Shown piece after piece: positions 51,281-61,710 of a stretch of DNA of 64,000 nucleotides. The notes below the pieces were generated by a model, which saw only the letters and a program-made list of their open reading frames with translations, had not been told where the DNA came from and did no database searches. This DNA comes from an uncultured Buttiauxella sp. (GTDB lineage Bacteria; Pseudomonadota; Gammaproteobacteria; Enterobacterales; Enterobacteriaceae). The stretch spans positions 401,352 to 465,351 of the forward strand of contig CAMLJN010000001.1 of assembly GCA_946480445.1 (NCBI GenBank). Direction: 5' to 3'. How positions within the stretch are numbered: the stretch's first letter is position 1; every line of letters starts with the position of its first letter. The position numbers were made by a program, and so were the translations under genes.

Positions 51281-51346
51281 TTATCTTTCGTTTTGTTTTT
51301 ATTCCACGATATATCAGTATTGAATGAAACGAATCGAAAGAAAAAG
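51281..51346. promoter_or_regulatory. Two further AgaR operators upstream of kbaZ
   Basis: TTATCTTTCGTTTTGTTTTT (51281-51300) and, inverted, GAATGAAACGAATCGAAAG (51322-51340) repeat the AgaR motif in the kbaZ promoter region. Confidence 0.7.
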
Positions 51347-51373
51347 ACGACCCCAACCGATACGGAGAGGAAA

Positions 51374-52666
51374 GTGAAACACTTAACCGAGTTTGTGGCT
51401 GACCATAAACAGGATTCGCACCGTGGCATTTTCGCCGTTTGTTCCGCTCATCCCCTGGTCCTGGAAGCGGCCCTGCGCCATGCACGGGATGCCCAGTCAC
51501 TCTTATTAATAGAAGCAACATCCAACCAGGTCGATCAGCACGGCGGTTACACAGGCATGACGCCTGCAGATTTTCGCAGCTTTGTGGAGGAGATGGCGCG
51601 GGAGCATCACTTTCCCTGCGAGAGATTAATATTGGGTGGCGATCATCTGGGGCCAAATCGCTGGCAAACCAGGCCTGCCGAGGAAGCCATGCGTCAGGCA
51701 GAGGAACTGATTCGCTGTTATGTCGCCGCCGGCTTTAAAAAGATCCACCTTGATTGCAGCATGTCCTGTGCAGACGACCCTGTGCCATTAACCGACAGCG
51801 TCGTGGCCACGAGGGCTGCCAGGCTTGCCTGCATCGCCGAAGAAACCTGCGTCGCGCATTTCGGTTACAGCGATTTGGTGTACATCATCGGCACAGAAGT
51901 CCCCGTTCCCGGTGGCGCACACGAAACGCTTGATGCCCTGGCGGTCACCACGCCACAGGCCGCCCAGGATACGCTTGCCGCCCATCGCCACGCCTTCGAA
52001 CAGCAGGCATTAAGCGATCTCTGGCCGCGCATCATTGGCCTGGTTGTTCAGCCGGGCGTCGAGTTCGACCATACCAGCGTGATTGATTATCAACCGGAAA
52101 AATCACTGGCACTGAGCCAGATGATTGAAGCCTTCGACACGCTGGTCTTTGAAGCTCATTCCACGGATTACCAGACGCCACAGGCTTTAGCGCAGCTGGT
52201 TGAACATCATTTTGCCATTTTAAAAGTTGGCCCGGCGCTCACCTTCGCCCTGCGTGAAACGCTGTTCGCGCTTGCGGCCATCGAACATGAATTACGTCCG
52301 GCTCATCAATGCTCGGGGCTACGGGAAGTGCTCGAAAGCGTCATGCTGGAACACCCGGAACACTGGAAGCATCACTATCACGGGAATAACGGCGCTCGTC
52401 GACTGGTGCGCGGATACAGCTATTCCGACCGCGTCCGCTACTACTGGCCGGACAGGGATATTGACGCGGCTTATTCCAGGCTGGTGAAAAATCTGGCCGA
52501 CGAAACAATTCCCCTGCCGTTAATCAGTCAGTATCTCCCGCTTCAGTACGCTAAGGTGCGCGAAGGCTCGCTGGCAGCCACGCCTCACGAGCTGATTATC
52601 AGCCATATCCAGGACGTGCTGCACGCCTACCATGCCGCCTGTTCGGGAACGTCCAGATCCCATTAA
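51374..52666 (+). CDS. kbaZ: Tagatose-1,6-bisphosphate aldolase subunit KbaZ, GTG start
   Basis: KbaZ (AgaZ) is the partner needed for full activity and stability of the class II aldolase KbaY; it is not thought to be catalytic alone. The GTG at 51374 ([11 protein letters not shown]) has a strong GGAGAGG before it and gives 430 residues (E. coli 426). The open frame continues upstream through the operator region but is not coding there. Signatures: [28 protein letters not shown] and [11 protein letters not shown]. First gene of kbaZ-agaVWEFA. Confidence 0.96.
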   Translation: MKHLTEFVADHKQDSHRGIFAVCSAHPLVLEAALRHARDAQSLLLIEATSNQVDQHGGYTGMTPADFRSFVEEMAREHHFPCERLILGGDHLGPNRWQTRPAEEAMRQAEELIRCYVAAGFKKIHLDCSMSCADDPVPLTDSVVATRAARLACIAEETCVAHFGYSDLVYIIGTEVPVPGGAHETLDALAVTTPQAAQDTLAAHRHAFEQQALSDLWPRIIGLVVQPGVEFDHTSVIDYQPEKSLALSQMIEAFDTLVFEAHSTDYQTPQALAQLVEHHFAILKVGPALTFALRETLFALAAIEHELRPAHQCSGLREVLESVMLEHPEHWKHHYHGNNGARRLVRGYSYSDRVRYYWPDRDIDAAYSRLVKNLADETIPLPLISQYLPLQYAKVREGSLAATPHELIISHIQDVLHAYHAACSGTSRSH

Positions 52667-52689
52667 CACAATGATAATAAGGAAAAAAC

Positions 52690-53163
52690 ATGCCAAACAT
52701 TGTCTTAAGCCGTATTGATGAGCGCCTGATCCACGGCCAGGTCGGCGTGCAGTGGGTAGGGTTCGCCGGGGCGAATCTGGTGCTGGTAGCAAACGATGAA
52801 GTCGCCGAAGACCCTGTACAGCAAAACCTGATGGAAATGGTGCTGGCCGAAGGCATCGCGGTGCGCTTCTGGCCGCTGCAAAAAGTTATCGACAATATTC
52901 ACCGGGCGGCGGAACGCCAGAAAATTCTGCTGGTCTGCAAAAATCCTCAAGATTTTCTGAAGCTTGTGGAAGGTAGCGTGCCCGTAAACCGCATCAACGT
53001 CGGCAATATGCATTATGCCGAAGGCAAAAAACAAATCGCCAAAACCGTCTCTGTGGATGAGCAGGACATTTCCGCGTTTAACGGCCTGAAGGCGGCCGGG
53101 GTGGAATGTTTTGTTCAGGGCGTGCCGACAGAAACGGCTCAGGATCTCTACAAACTTCTCTGA
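52690..53163 (+). CDS. agaV: N-acetylgalactosamine PTS EIIB
   Basis: Cytoplasmic phosphocarrier of the mannose-type PTS for GalNAc. 157 residues; the phosphorylated histidine is His15 in RIDERLIHGQV, the mark of mannose-family IIB. It passes phosphate from AgaF to sugar entering through AgaW/AgaE. Confidence 0.95.
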   Translation: MPNIVLSRIDERLIHGQVGVQWVGFAGANLVLVANDEVAEDPVQQNLMEMVLAEGIAVRFWPLQKVIDNIHRAAERQKILLVCKNPQDFLKLVEGSVPVNRINVGNMHYAEGKKQIAKTVSVDEQDISAFNGLKAAGVECFVQGVPTETAQDLYKLL

Positions 53164-53172
53164 GGTATGGTT

Positions 53173-53955
53173 ATGGAAATCAGCTTGTTACAAGCTATTG
53201 CATTGGGCATCCTGGCCTTTATTGCCGGTCTGGATATGTTCAATGGACTGACACACATGCACCGTCCGGTCGTGCTGGGCCCGCTGGTTGGCCTGATTCT
53301 GGGCGATCTGCATACCGGTATTCTCACCGGCGGCACCCTTGAGCTGGTCTGGATGGGGCTTGCGCCGCTGGCGGGCGCACAGCCGCCAAACGTCATCATC
53401 GGCACCATCGTCGGCACCACCTTTGCGATTACCACGGGCGTTAAGCCGGAAGTGGCCGTTGGCGTAGCCGTGCCCTTCGCCGTCGCCGTACAGATGGGCA
53501 TAACCTTCCTTTTCTCCATCATGTCAGGCGTGATGGCCCGCTGCGACCGCATGGCCGCCAATGCAGACACGAAAGGCATTGAACGGGTGAACTATCTCGC
53601 CCTGCTGGCCCTGGGCGTTTTCTACTTCCTGTGTGCCTTCCTGCCCATCTATTTCGGTGCGGAACATGCAAAAACGGCCATAGATGTCCTGCCTGCACGC
53701 CTGATTGACGGGCTTGGCGTGGCAGGCGGCATCATGCCGGCGATCGGCTTTGCCGTACTGCTGAAGATCATGATGAAGAACGTCTACATCCCTTATTTCA
53801 TACTCGGTTTTGTGGCGGCGGCCTGGCTCAAGCTTCCGGTGCTGGCCATTGCCGCAGCGGCGCTGGCGATGGCGCTGATCGACTTCGTACGCAAAGACCC
53901 GGCTCCACAATCCCCTTCCCGCGAAAAGCTTGAGGAATTTGAAGATGGCATCTGA
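53173..53955 (+). CDS. agaW: N-acetylgalactosamine PTS EIIC
   Basis: Inner-membrane IIC component of the mannose-type PTS. MEISLLQAIAL at 53173 is chosen because GAGG is seven bases before it; the ATG at 53167 would be too close. 260 residues with about seven hydrophobic segments and the family stretch LTHMHRPVVLGPLVGL. Full length; the K-12 copy is broken, so import of GalNAc is expected to work here. Its 3' end overlaps agaE by 11 bases. Confidence 0.95.
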   Translation: MEISLLQAIALGILAFIAGLDMFNGLTHMHRPVVLGPLVGLILGDLHTGILTGGTLELVWMGLAPLAGAQPPNVIIGTIVGTTFAITTGVKPEVAVGVAVPFAVAVQMGITFLFSIMSGVMARCDRMAANADTKGIERVNYLALLALGVFYFLCAFLPIYFGAEHAKTAIDVLPARLIDGLGVAGGIMPAIGFAVLLKIMMKNVYIPYFILGFVAAAWLKLPVLAIAAAALAMALIDFVRKDPAPQSPSREKLEEFEDGI

Positions 53956-54820
53956 TACCCAAACGCTGCCGCACGTCAGCAAGGCGGACACCCTCATTAC
54001 CGAGGGGAATGATAACGTTTATGAAGATCAAAAGATTGGCGTGGAGCTGACCAGACAGGACATCAACCGCGTCGCCTGGCGATCCATGCTGTTACAGGCT
54101 TCGTTTAACTATGAACGTATGCAGGCCTCCGGCTGGCTGTACGGCCTGCTGCCCGCACTGAAAAAGATCCATACCAACAAACGCGATCTGGCCCGGGCCA
54201 TGAAGGGTCACATGGGTTTCTTCAACACCCACCCGTTCCTCGTCACCTTTGTTATCGGCATTATTCTGGCGATGGAACGCTCCAAGCAGGATGTGAACAG
54301 CATCCAGAGCACAAAAATTGCCGTGGGGGCGCCGCTTGGCGGCATTGGCGATGCTATGTTCTGGCTCACGCTGCTGCCCATCTGCGGCGGTATCGGTGCA
54401 AGCCTTGCGCTACAAGGATCCATCCTTGGCGCGATAGTGTTTATCGTGATGTTCAACGTCGTACATCTCGGGCTGCGCTTCGGGCTGGCGCACTATGCCT
54501 ATCGCATGGGGGTCGCGGCCATTCCGCTGATAAAGGCCAACACCCGTAAAGTGGGGCACGCCGCCTCCATCGTTGGGATGACGGTTATCGGCGCCCTGGT
54601 CGCCACCTATGTCCGTCTGGCGACAACGCTGGAAATTACGGCGGGCGACGCCGTGGTTAAGCTGCAAAGTGATGTTATCGACAAGTTGATGCCTGCATTT
54701 CTGCCGCTGGTATACACCCTGACCATGTACTGGCTGGTACGCCGCGGCTGGAGCCCTCTGCGCCTGATTTGCCTTACCGTGGTATTAGGCGTTGTGGGTA
54801 AGTTCTGTCATTTCCTTTAA
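53945..54820 (+). CDS. agaE: N-acetylgalactosamine PTS EIID
   Basis: Inner-membrane IID component. MASDTQTLPH at 53945 gives 291 residues. The long N-terminal amphipathic part (RSMLLQASFNYERMQASGW) and later membrane region with GAPLGGIGDAMFWLTLLPI are typical of mannose-family IID. It starts within the end of agaW. E. coli K-12 has lost this gene by deletion. Confidence 0.95.
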   Translation: MASDTQTLPHVSKADTLITEGNDNVYEDQKIGVELTRQDINRVAWRSMLLQASFNYERMQASGWLYGLLPALKKIHTNKRDLARAMKGHMGFFNTHPFLVTFVIGIILAMERSKQDVNSIQSTKIAVGAPLGGIGDAMFWLTLLPICGGIGASLALQGSILGAIVFIVMFNVVHLGLRFGLAHYAYRMGVAAIPLIKANTRKVGHAASIVGMTVIGALVATYVRLATTLEITAGDAVVKLQSDVIDKLMPAFLPLVYTLTMYWLVRRGWSPLRLICLTVVLGVVGKFCHFL

Positions 54821-54832
54821 GCAGGAGAGCAC

Positions 54833-55267
54833 ATGTTAAGCATTATTCTCAGCGGCCACGGCGGTTTTGCCAGCGGGCTGGAACAGGCGATGAAGCAAAT
54901 TCTGGGCGAGCAGCCGCAGATTATCGCCATAGACTTTCCGGAAAGCTCGACCACCGCCCTGCTGACCCGCCAGTTTGAAGAAGCCCTCGCCGCGCTGGAT
55001 GAAACGGAAGGACTGATATTTCTGACCGACCTGCTTGGCGGCACACCGTTCCGCGTCGCTTCCACGCTGGCCCTGCAAAAACCAGGACGGGAAGTGGTGA
55101 CCGGCATTAATCTCCAGCTCCTGCTGGAGATGGTGCTGGAACGCGAGGGGCTAAGCAGCAAGGCATTTCGTTTGATGGCGCTGGAATGCGGCCACCGTGG
55201 ATTAACAAGCCTGGAAGATGAAATGGGCCGTCATCGGGAAGCAGAAGCGGTTGAGGAAGGCATATGA
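54833..55267 (+). CDS. agaF: N-acetylgalactosamine PTS EIIA
   Basis: Cytoplasmic IIA that takes phosphate from HPr. 144 residues; phospho-histidine His9 in ILSGHGGFASG, and FLTDLLGGTPF as in mannose IIA. Stop overlaps the agaA start by 4 bases (ATGA). Confidence 0.95.
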   Translation: MLSIILSGHGGFASGLEQAMKQILGEQPQIIAIDFPESSTTALLTRQFEEALAALDETEGLIFLTDLLGGTPFRVASTLALQKPGREVVTGINLQLLLEMVLEREGLSSKAFRLMALECGHRGLTSLEDEMGRHREAEAVEEGI

Positions 55268-56397
55268 CTTTGCTGCTGCGGGCCAGACGGGTGCTAAGCG
55301 AGCAGGGCTGGCTGGAAGACCACCAGCTACGTATTGAGGGCGAGACGCTTGTCGCCATCGAACCTGTCCCGGCAGGGGTTACAGCAAGAGACGCAGACCT
55401 GCTGTGTCCGGCTTATATCGACATTCACGTCCACGGCGGCAACGGCGTTGACGTCATGGATGACGCCCCCGGTGTGCTGGATAAACTGGCCCTGCACAAA
55501 GCCCGCGAAGGCGTTGGCGGCTGGCTGCCCACCACCGTCACGGCTCCGCAGGCAGAAATAGATAATGCTTTAAGGCGCATTGCTCAACGCGTCAGAAACG
55601 GAGGGCCGGGGGCAACGGTGCTGGGCAGCTATCTTGAAGGCCCCTATTTCACCCCGCAGAACAAAGGAGCCCATCCGCCAGAGCTGTTTCAGGCGCTGAG
55701 AATCTGCGAGCTGGACAGGCTAATCGACGTCTCGCAAAACACCCTGCGCGTGGTGGCGCTGGCCCCCGAGAAGCCCGCAGCCCTGGACGCCATAAAACAC
55801 CTGAAAAGCCGGAATATTCGCGTGATGCTGGGCCACAGCGCGGCAACTTACGAACAGACGCTTAGCGCATTTGAGGCGGGGGCCGACGGACTGGTGCACT
55901 GCTTTAACGGCATGACGGGCCTGCATCACCGCCACCCCGGCATAGCTGGTGCCGGCTTAACGGACAAGCGAGCCTGGCTTGAGCTGATAGCGGATGGCCA
56001 CCATGTGCATCCGGCGGTGATGAGCCTGGGCTGCACCTGTGCCGGACCGCGCATAATCCTGATTACAGACGCAATGAGGGCGGCAGGGATGCCAGACGGC
56101 CAGTACGACATCTGCGGTTACGCCGTGACGATGCAAAACGGCGTCGTACGCACCTCTGGCGGAGGGCTTGCGGGCAGCACGCTCGCGCTGGACGCAGCCG
56201 TGCGAAATCTGGTTAATACCGTTGGTATTGCCCCGGAAGATGCCATTCAAATGGCTTCGCTTCACCCGGCAAAAATGCTCGGCCTGGAGAACACGCTGGG
56301 TTCGCTGGCACCGGGCAAACGAGCCAATATTATCGCCCTCAATAACCGTCTTCAGCTGCAAAATACCTGGGTTTCCGGCCGGGCCGTTCCCCTTTAG
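55264..56397 (+). CDS. agaA: N-acetylgalactosamine-6-phosphate deacetylase
   Basis: AgaA removes acetate from GalNAc-6-phosphate to give galactosamine-6-phosphate. 377 residues, full length (the K-12 gene is truncated). Amidohydrolase marks: DIHVHGGNG, the metal/catalytic LEGPYF, GHSAATYEQ, HCFNGMTGLHHR and catalytic aspartate in LITDAM. Last gene of the kbaZ operon; a 300-base gap with AgaR operators follows. Confidence 0.96.
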   Translation: MTLLLRARRVLSEQGWLEDHQLRIEGETLVAIEPVPAGVTARDADLLCPAYIDIHVHGGNGVDVMDDAPGVLDKLALHKAREGVGGWLPTTVTAPQAEIDNALRRIAQRVRNGGPGATVLGSYLEGPYFTPQNKGAHPPELFQALRICELDRLIDVSQNTLRVVALAPEKPAALDAIKHLKSRNIRVMLGHSAATYEQTLSAFEAGADGLVHCFNGMTGLHHRHPGIAGAGLTDKRAWLELIADGHHVHPAVMSLGCTCAGPRIILITDAMRAAGMPDGQYDICGYAVTMQNGVVRTSGGGLAGSTLALDAAVRNLVNTVGIAPEDAIQMASLHPAKMLGLENTLGSLAPGKRANIIALNNRLQLQNTWVSGRAVPL

Positions 56398-56697
56398 CCC
56401 TTTCACTCTGTATGGCCTGGTCTGCGTCAGGCTCCGGCGCAGACCTTTCTTTTCCTTTCGAACGATCCGGGCTGTCAGCAGGATCTGCCAGTCATTCAAA
56501 ATAAAATCAAACAGTTAAATATAAGCGATCGCTCCCGGGATCACAGTTTTCGTTTTATTTCTTTTTGTTGATTTATCTTTCGTTTTCTTTTCTATAAATT
56601 TTAACTCAGGCATAAAGCTGATTAAATGAAACAAAACGAAAGATTGCCAGTTCTGCTTTGTGCTGCCTCTTGAATATGTACTGTTAAGGACCGAGTC
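56398..56697. promoter_or_regulatory. agaS promoter region (300 bp)
   Basis: No gene. The first half is spacer after agaA; the second half is AT-rich and carries three AgaR-type sites, so agaS starts a second transcription unit as in E. coli. Confidence 0.8.
56544..56647. promoter_or_regulatory. Cluster of three AgaR operators before agaS
   Basis: TTTTCGTTTTATTTCTTTTTG (56547-56566 core), TATCTTTCGTTTTCTTTTCT (56575-56594) and inverted ATGAAACAAAACGAAAGATT (56625-56644). The first two are about 28 bp apart, the third lies on the other strand sense about 50 bp on. Confidence 0.75.
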
Positions 56698-57852
56698 ATG
56701 AGCGAAACCCACATTGCCGCTTCAGGCGGCACGTCAACCTGGACTGAAAAAGAGATCCGCCAGCAGCCTGACAGTTGGCTGCACTCGCTAAAAAACATTG
56801 CCAGCCTGCGCCATCAAATCGACACCTTCCTTGCCCCGCTTACGCAAAATCCTGATCTGAAGATTATCCTTACCGGCGCGGGCACTTCGGCATTTATCGG
56901 CGATATTATTGCCCCCTGGCTGTGCAGACATACCGGCAAAAACTTCGTTGCGGTCCCCACGACCGACCTGGTGACCAACCCCACAGATTACTTAATGCCG
57001 GAGCAGCCGACGCTGCTGGTTTCTTTCGCTCGCTCAGGCAACAGCCCGGAAAGCGTCGCAGCCGTAGAGTTAGCCACTCAAATCGTTACGTCCTGCCATC
57101 ATCTGATGGTGACCTGCAACGAGGCGGGCAGCCTGTATAAAAATGCGCTTAACGACGAGCGCTCGCTGGCCTTGCTGATGCCTGCTGAAACGCACGATCG
57201 CGGCTTCGCCATGACCAGCAGCATTACCACCATGATGGCAAGCTGTCTCGCCGTATTTGCCCCGGACGTGATTAACCCCCTCACCTTCCGGGATGTCGCC
57301 GCGCGCTGCGCTGCGATCCTTGCCGCCCGCGGAAACGTTGAAGAAAGTGTATTTGGCGATATGCCTTTCAAACGCATTGTCTATCTCGGCAGCGGCGGTT
57401 TACAGGGCGTTGCGCGTGAGTCGGCGCTGAAGGTACTGGAACTTACCGCCGGGAAGCTGGCCGCGTTTTATGACTCACCTACGGGTTTTCGCCACGGGCC
57501 AAAATCCCTGGTTAACAGTGAAACCCTGGTCGTCGTCATGATCTCAAGCCACCCCTACACCCGTCAGTACGATCTCGACCTGCTTGCCGAACTGCGTCGC
57601 GATCGGCAGGCGCTGCGCGTGGTGGCGATTGCCGCTGCGACCAGCCCGGAAATTGAAGCTGGCCCGCATATTCTGCTGCCTCCTGCCCGTGAGTTTCTCG
57701 ATATCGAACAGGCGTTCTGCTTCCTGATGTACGCGCAGCTGTTCGCGCTAAGCGAATCGCTAAAAGCAGGCATCACGCCGGATACGCCTTCCGCCAGCGG
57801 CACGGTGAACCGGGTCGTTAAAGGCGTCGTTATCCATCCGTGGAAAGGCTAA
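56698..57852 (+). CDS. agaS: Galactosamine-6-phosphate deaminase/isomerase
   Basis: AgaS turns galactosamine-6-phosphate into tagatose-6-phosphate with release of ammonia. 384 residues with two SIS domains: LTGAGTSAFIGD and SFARSGNSPESVAAV in the first, YLGSGGLQGVARESALK in the second, plus FRHGPKSLV. Genetic work in E. coli assigned the deaminase role to AgaS rather than AgaI; no agaI exists here, which agrees. Confidence 0.95.
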   Translation: MSETHIAASGGTSTWTEKEIRQQPDSWLHSLKNIASLRHQIDTFLAPLTQNPDLKIILTGAGTSAFIGDIIAPWLCRHTGKNFVAVPTTDLVTNPTDYLMPEQPTLLVSFARSGNSPESVAAVELATQIVTSCHHLMVTCNEAGSLYKNALNDERSLALLMPAETHDRGFAMTSSITTMMASCLAVFAPDVINPLTFRDVAARCAAILAARGNVEESVFGDMPFKRIVYLGSGGLQGVARESALKVLELTAGKLAAFYDSPTGFRHGPKSLVNSETLVVVMISSHPYTRQYDLDLLAELRRDRQALRVVAIAAATSPEIEAGPHILLPPAREFLDIEQAFCFLMYAQLFALSESLKAGITPDTPSASGTVNRVVKGVVIHPWKG

Positions 57853-58743
<891 letters not shown>

Positions 58744-58755
58744 GTAAACCATCCT

Positions 58756-58784
58756 TTTGGCGTTATCTGCCCTGGCCGATAACG
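58756..58784 (+). other. Stem-loop between kbaY and the glycosidase gene
   Basis: TGGCGTTATC and GATAACGCCC pair (9-10 bp) around a 9-base loop. No T run, so it is more a processing or stability element than a full stop; the glycosidase is probably in the same operon, at lower level. Confidence 0.6.
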
Positions 58785-58845
58785 CCCACCAGAAAAAGAG
58801 AAGAAAACAAACTCCGCCCTGTATCTGAATGACAAGGACATCCCG

Positions 58846-60741
58846 ATGAAGACACTTATAAAGAGCTCGTTATTACTTCTTCTGGCCAGCAACGGCGCGC
58901 TTGCCGCCAGCTATCAGCTTGGTAACGACAATCTGGCGATAAAATTTGATGGCGCCAGCTCCGCGGTGGTCATAAAAGACAAACGTTCGGACCATAAGCT
59001 GGCACCGGTTGAATTATTTTTTCTGACGTTACCGAACGAAGACGTTATCCACGCCACTGATTTCACCCTTAAAAACGTCACTGAAAAAGACGATGCCATT
59101 GCGCTGGATTACGACCATAAAGATTTTGCCGTCAGCGTGGTACTGAAGGTGCTGAAAGGTAAGTACGCCGGTATTGATTACACCATCAAAGCAAAAGGCC
59201 AGCCGCGGGAAGTGGCGAAAATCACCTTCTTCCCCACCAAAGGCCAGTCTCAGGCCCCCTACGTTGACGGCGCGATCAACAGCTCGCCCATCATCGCCGA
59301 CAGCTTTTACATGTTGCCCGAAAAGCCCATCGTTAATACCTACGCCTACGAAACCACCACCAACCTTAACGTGGAGCTGAAAACCCCGATCAAGCCTGAT
59401 GCGCCGGTGACTTACACGACTTATTTTGGCACCTTTGAGGCCACCAATCAGCTACGCCGCAGCTTTAACGAATTTATCAACGCTATGCGCCCCCGGCCTT
59501 ATCAGCCCTACCTGCATTACAACAGCTGGATGGACATCGGCTTCTTCACCACCTATACCGAACAGGATGTGCTGAACCGCATGGACAGCTACGCCAACGA
59601 GCTGATTAAAAAGCGCGGCGTAAAACTCGATGGCTTCCTGCTGGACGACGGCTGGGACGATCGCACCGGCAAATGGCTGTTTGGTCCGGCCTTTAAAAAC
59701 GGCTTTGGCGGGGTCAAAGAGAAAGCCGACAGCCTGCATACCTCGGTGGGCCTGTGGCTGTCGCCGTGGGGCGGCTATAACAAGCCGCGCGATATTCGCG
59801 TCTCCCACGCTAAAGAAAACGGCTTTGAAACCGTGGACGGGAAGCTTGCCCTCTCCGGGCCGAACTACTTCCGCAACTTCAACGCGCAAATTAGTAAGCT
59901 CATCAAAAATGAACATATCACCTCGTTCAAACTCGACGGTATGGGCAATGCCAACGCGTATATTCAGGGCAGCCCGTTTGCTTCCGATTTTGATGCCTCC
60001 ATCGAGCTGATTAAAAATATGCGCGAGGCCAATAAAAACCTCTTTATCAACCTGACCACCGGCACCAACGCCAGCCCATCCTGGCTGTTCTACGCGGATT
60101 CAATCTGGCGTCAGGGCGATGATATTAACCTTTACGGCAAAGGCTCCCCGGCACAGCAATGGATGACCTACCGCGACGCCGAAACCTGGCGCTCTATCGT
60201 GCAAAAAGGACCGCTGTTCCCGCTTAACTCACTGATGTATCACGGTATCGTCAGCGCGGAACACGCCTACTTTGGGCTTGAGAAAGTGCAGACAGACAGG
60301 GATTTCGCCGACCAGGTATGGAGCTATTTTGCGACAGGCACCCAGTTGCAGGAGCTTTATATCACACCTTCCATGCTCAACGACGCTAAGTGGGATACGC
60401 TGGCAAACGCCGCGAAATGGTCACGCGAGAACAGCGCTGTGCTGGTAGATACCCACTGGATCGGCGGCAATCCAACGGCGCTTGAGGTTTACGGCTGGGC
60501 TTCATGGAGTAAAGAGAAAGCTATCTTTGGCCTGCGTAACCCGTCGGACAAAGAACAGAGCTATTATCTGGATCTCATCCGGGACTTTGAAATCCCGGCG
60601 GGGCAGGCGACGCAGTTCACGCTCAAAGCTGTCTACGGCGGTAACGCCTCCCTCGCGGCAGATTACCAGAAGCCGGTGATTATCACGCTCAAACCGCTGG
60701 AAACACTGGTTATCGAATCCACACCGGCGACCACGAAATAA
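58846..60741 (+). CDS. Exported clan GH-D glycosidase (GH36/GH27-like), probable alpha-galactosidase or alpha-N-acetylgalactosaminidase
   Basis: 631 residues. The signal peptide ends ALA at residue 20. An N-terminal beta-rich domain (about 21-215) precedes a barrel with LDGFLLDDGWDD (261-272), SFKLDGMGN (360-368; Asp364 is the likely nucleophile) and SIWRQGDDINLYG (419-431; Asp425 or Asp426 the likely acid/base). These fit clan GH-D, whose members remove terminal alpha-linked galactose or GalNAc. A beta-sandwich domain ends the protein. AAGGA precedes the ATG. It lies 102 bases after kbaY, in the place of agaBCDI, so release of alpha-GalNAc for the operon is an attractive inference. No lipobox or anchor is seen, so it is periplasmic or secreted. 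Some databases label such proteins enterotoxin; nothing here supports that. Confidence 0.75.
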   Translation: MKTLIKSSLLLLLASNGALAASYQLGNDNLAIKFDGASSAVVIKDKRSDHKLAPVELFFLTLPNEDVIHATDFTLKNVTEKDDAIALDYDHKDFAVSVVLKVLKGKYAGIDYTIKAKGQPREVAKITFFPTKGQSQAPYVDGAINSSPIIADSFYMLPEKPIVNTYAYETTTNLNVELKTPIKPDAPVTYTTYFGTFEATNQLRRSFNEFINAMRPRPYQPYLHYNSWMDIGFFTTYTEQDVLNRMDSYANELIKKRGVKLDGFLLDDGWDDRTGKWLFGPAFKNGFGGVKEKADSLHTSVGLWLSPWGGYNKPRDIRVSHAKENGFETVDGKLALSGPNYFRNFNAQISKLIKNEHITSFKLDGMGNANAYIQGSPFASDFDASIELIKNMREANKNLFINLTTGTNASPSWLFYADSIWRQGDDINLYGKGSPAQQWMTYRDAETWRSIVQKGPLFPLNSLMYHGIVSAEHAYFGLEKVQTDRDFADQVWSYFATGTQLQELYITPSMLNDAKWDTLANAAKWSRENSAVLVDTHWIGGNPTALEVYGWASWSKEKAIFGLRNPSDKEQSYYLDLIRDFEIPAGQATQFTLKAVYGGNASLAADYQKPVIITLKPLETLVIESTPATTK

Positions 60742-60751
60742 CGGCAGCTAA

Positions 60752-60779
60752 TCGGGCCTGATGGGATAACCAGGCCCGA
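60752..60779. terminator. Hairpin between the convergent glycosidase and rsmI genes
   Basis: TCGGGCCTG and CAGGCCCGA form a 9-bp stem with a 10-base loop, followed by AAAGATT; no long U run on either strand. A moderate terminator for both genes. Confidence 0.55.
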
Positions 60780-60784
60780 AAAGA

Positions 60785-61648
60785 TTAGCCTTGCTGCTCC
60801 AGGGCGTATTTATAGAGCGCATTCTTCTTCACGCCGTGGATCTCGGCGGCCAGCGCGGCCGCCTTTTTTAGCGGCAGCTCTTTTTGCAGCAGCGCGAGCG
60901 TGCGCAGAGCATCCGCAGGCAGCGCCTCATCGCTTTGCACTTTGAAGCCTTCAACGATCAGCACCATCTCACCTTTACGGCGGTTCTCGTCTTCTTTCAC
61001 CCAGGCCGCCAGCTCACCGATTGGCGCCCCGTGAATGGACTCCCAGGTTTTGGTTATCTCACGGGCCAGCACCACGTAGCGCGACTCGCCAAGCACCGCA
61101 CAAATATCATCCAGGCTGTCGAGCAGACGGTGGGTTGATTCGTAGAAAATCAGCGTACGCGGCTCCTGCTCCAGAGCCTGTAACGCATCGCGTCGCCCCT
61201 TGGATTTGGCAGGTAAAAAACCTTCATAGCAGAAGCGGTCCGACGGTAAGCCTGCGGCGCTAAGAGCGGCAATCGCGGCACAGGGGCCTGGCAGAGGAAC
61301 CACGCGAATCCCCGCTTCACGGCAGGTGCGCACCAGGTGATAGCCGGGATCGTTAATCAGCGGCGTACCGGCATCGGAAACCAGAGCGATGCTCTGTCCT
61401 TCCTGTAATTTAGCCAGCAAAACCTCCGCTTTTTGTTGTTCATTATGATCGTGCAATGCGAACAAGCGCGCATTGATGGCAAAATGTTGCAGCAGCAAAC
61501 CGGTATGACGGGTATCTTCGGCAGCAATCAGGTCAACGCTTTGCAATACGGATAAGGCCCGCTGTGTGATATCGCCGAGGTTACCGATAGGTGTCGGAAC
61601 GATGTAGAGCGTGCTGGCAGAAATCGCCGCCGTTTCGAGTTGTTTCAT
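60785..61648 (-). CDS. rsmI: 16S rRNA 2'-O-ribose C1402 methyltransferase
   Basis: RsmI methylates the ribose of C1402 in the 30S decoding centre. 287 residues of the tetrapyrrole-methylase fold: [12 protein letters not shown] near 18-29, [23 protein letters not shown], and [17 protein letters not shown]. Divergent from lpoA across 62 bases, the E. coli layout. Confidence 0.97.
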   Translation of the reverse strand: MKQLETAAISASTLYIVPTPIGNLGDITQRALSVLQSVDLIAAEDTRHTGLLLQHFAINARLFALHDHNEQQKAEVLLAKLQEGQSIALVSDAGTPLINDPGYHLVRTCREAGIRVVPLPGPCAAIAALSAAGLPSDRFCYEGFLPAKSKGRRDALQALEQEPRTLIFYESTHRLLDSLDDICAVLGESRYVVLAREITKTWESIHGAPIGELAAWVKEDENRRKGEMVLIVEGFKVQSDEALPADALRTLALLQKELPLKKAAALAAEIHGVKKNALYKYALEQQG

Positions 61649-61710
61649 TGTTTCATCCGTATTGCCGATTTAATATTGAACACTAAGAAGAAAATTTCAC
61701 TGGATACAGA

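Noticed and set aside
51089-51373. 95-codon N-terminal extension of kbaZ
   Set aside because: Although open in frame it covers the agaR start and the AgaR operators, and the GTG at 51374 has a strong ribosome site and family-matching N-terminus.
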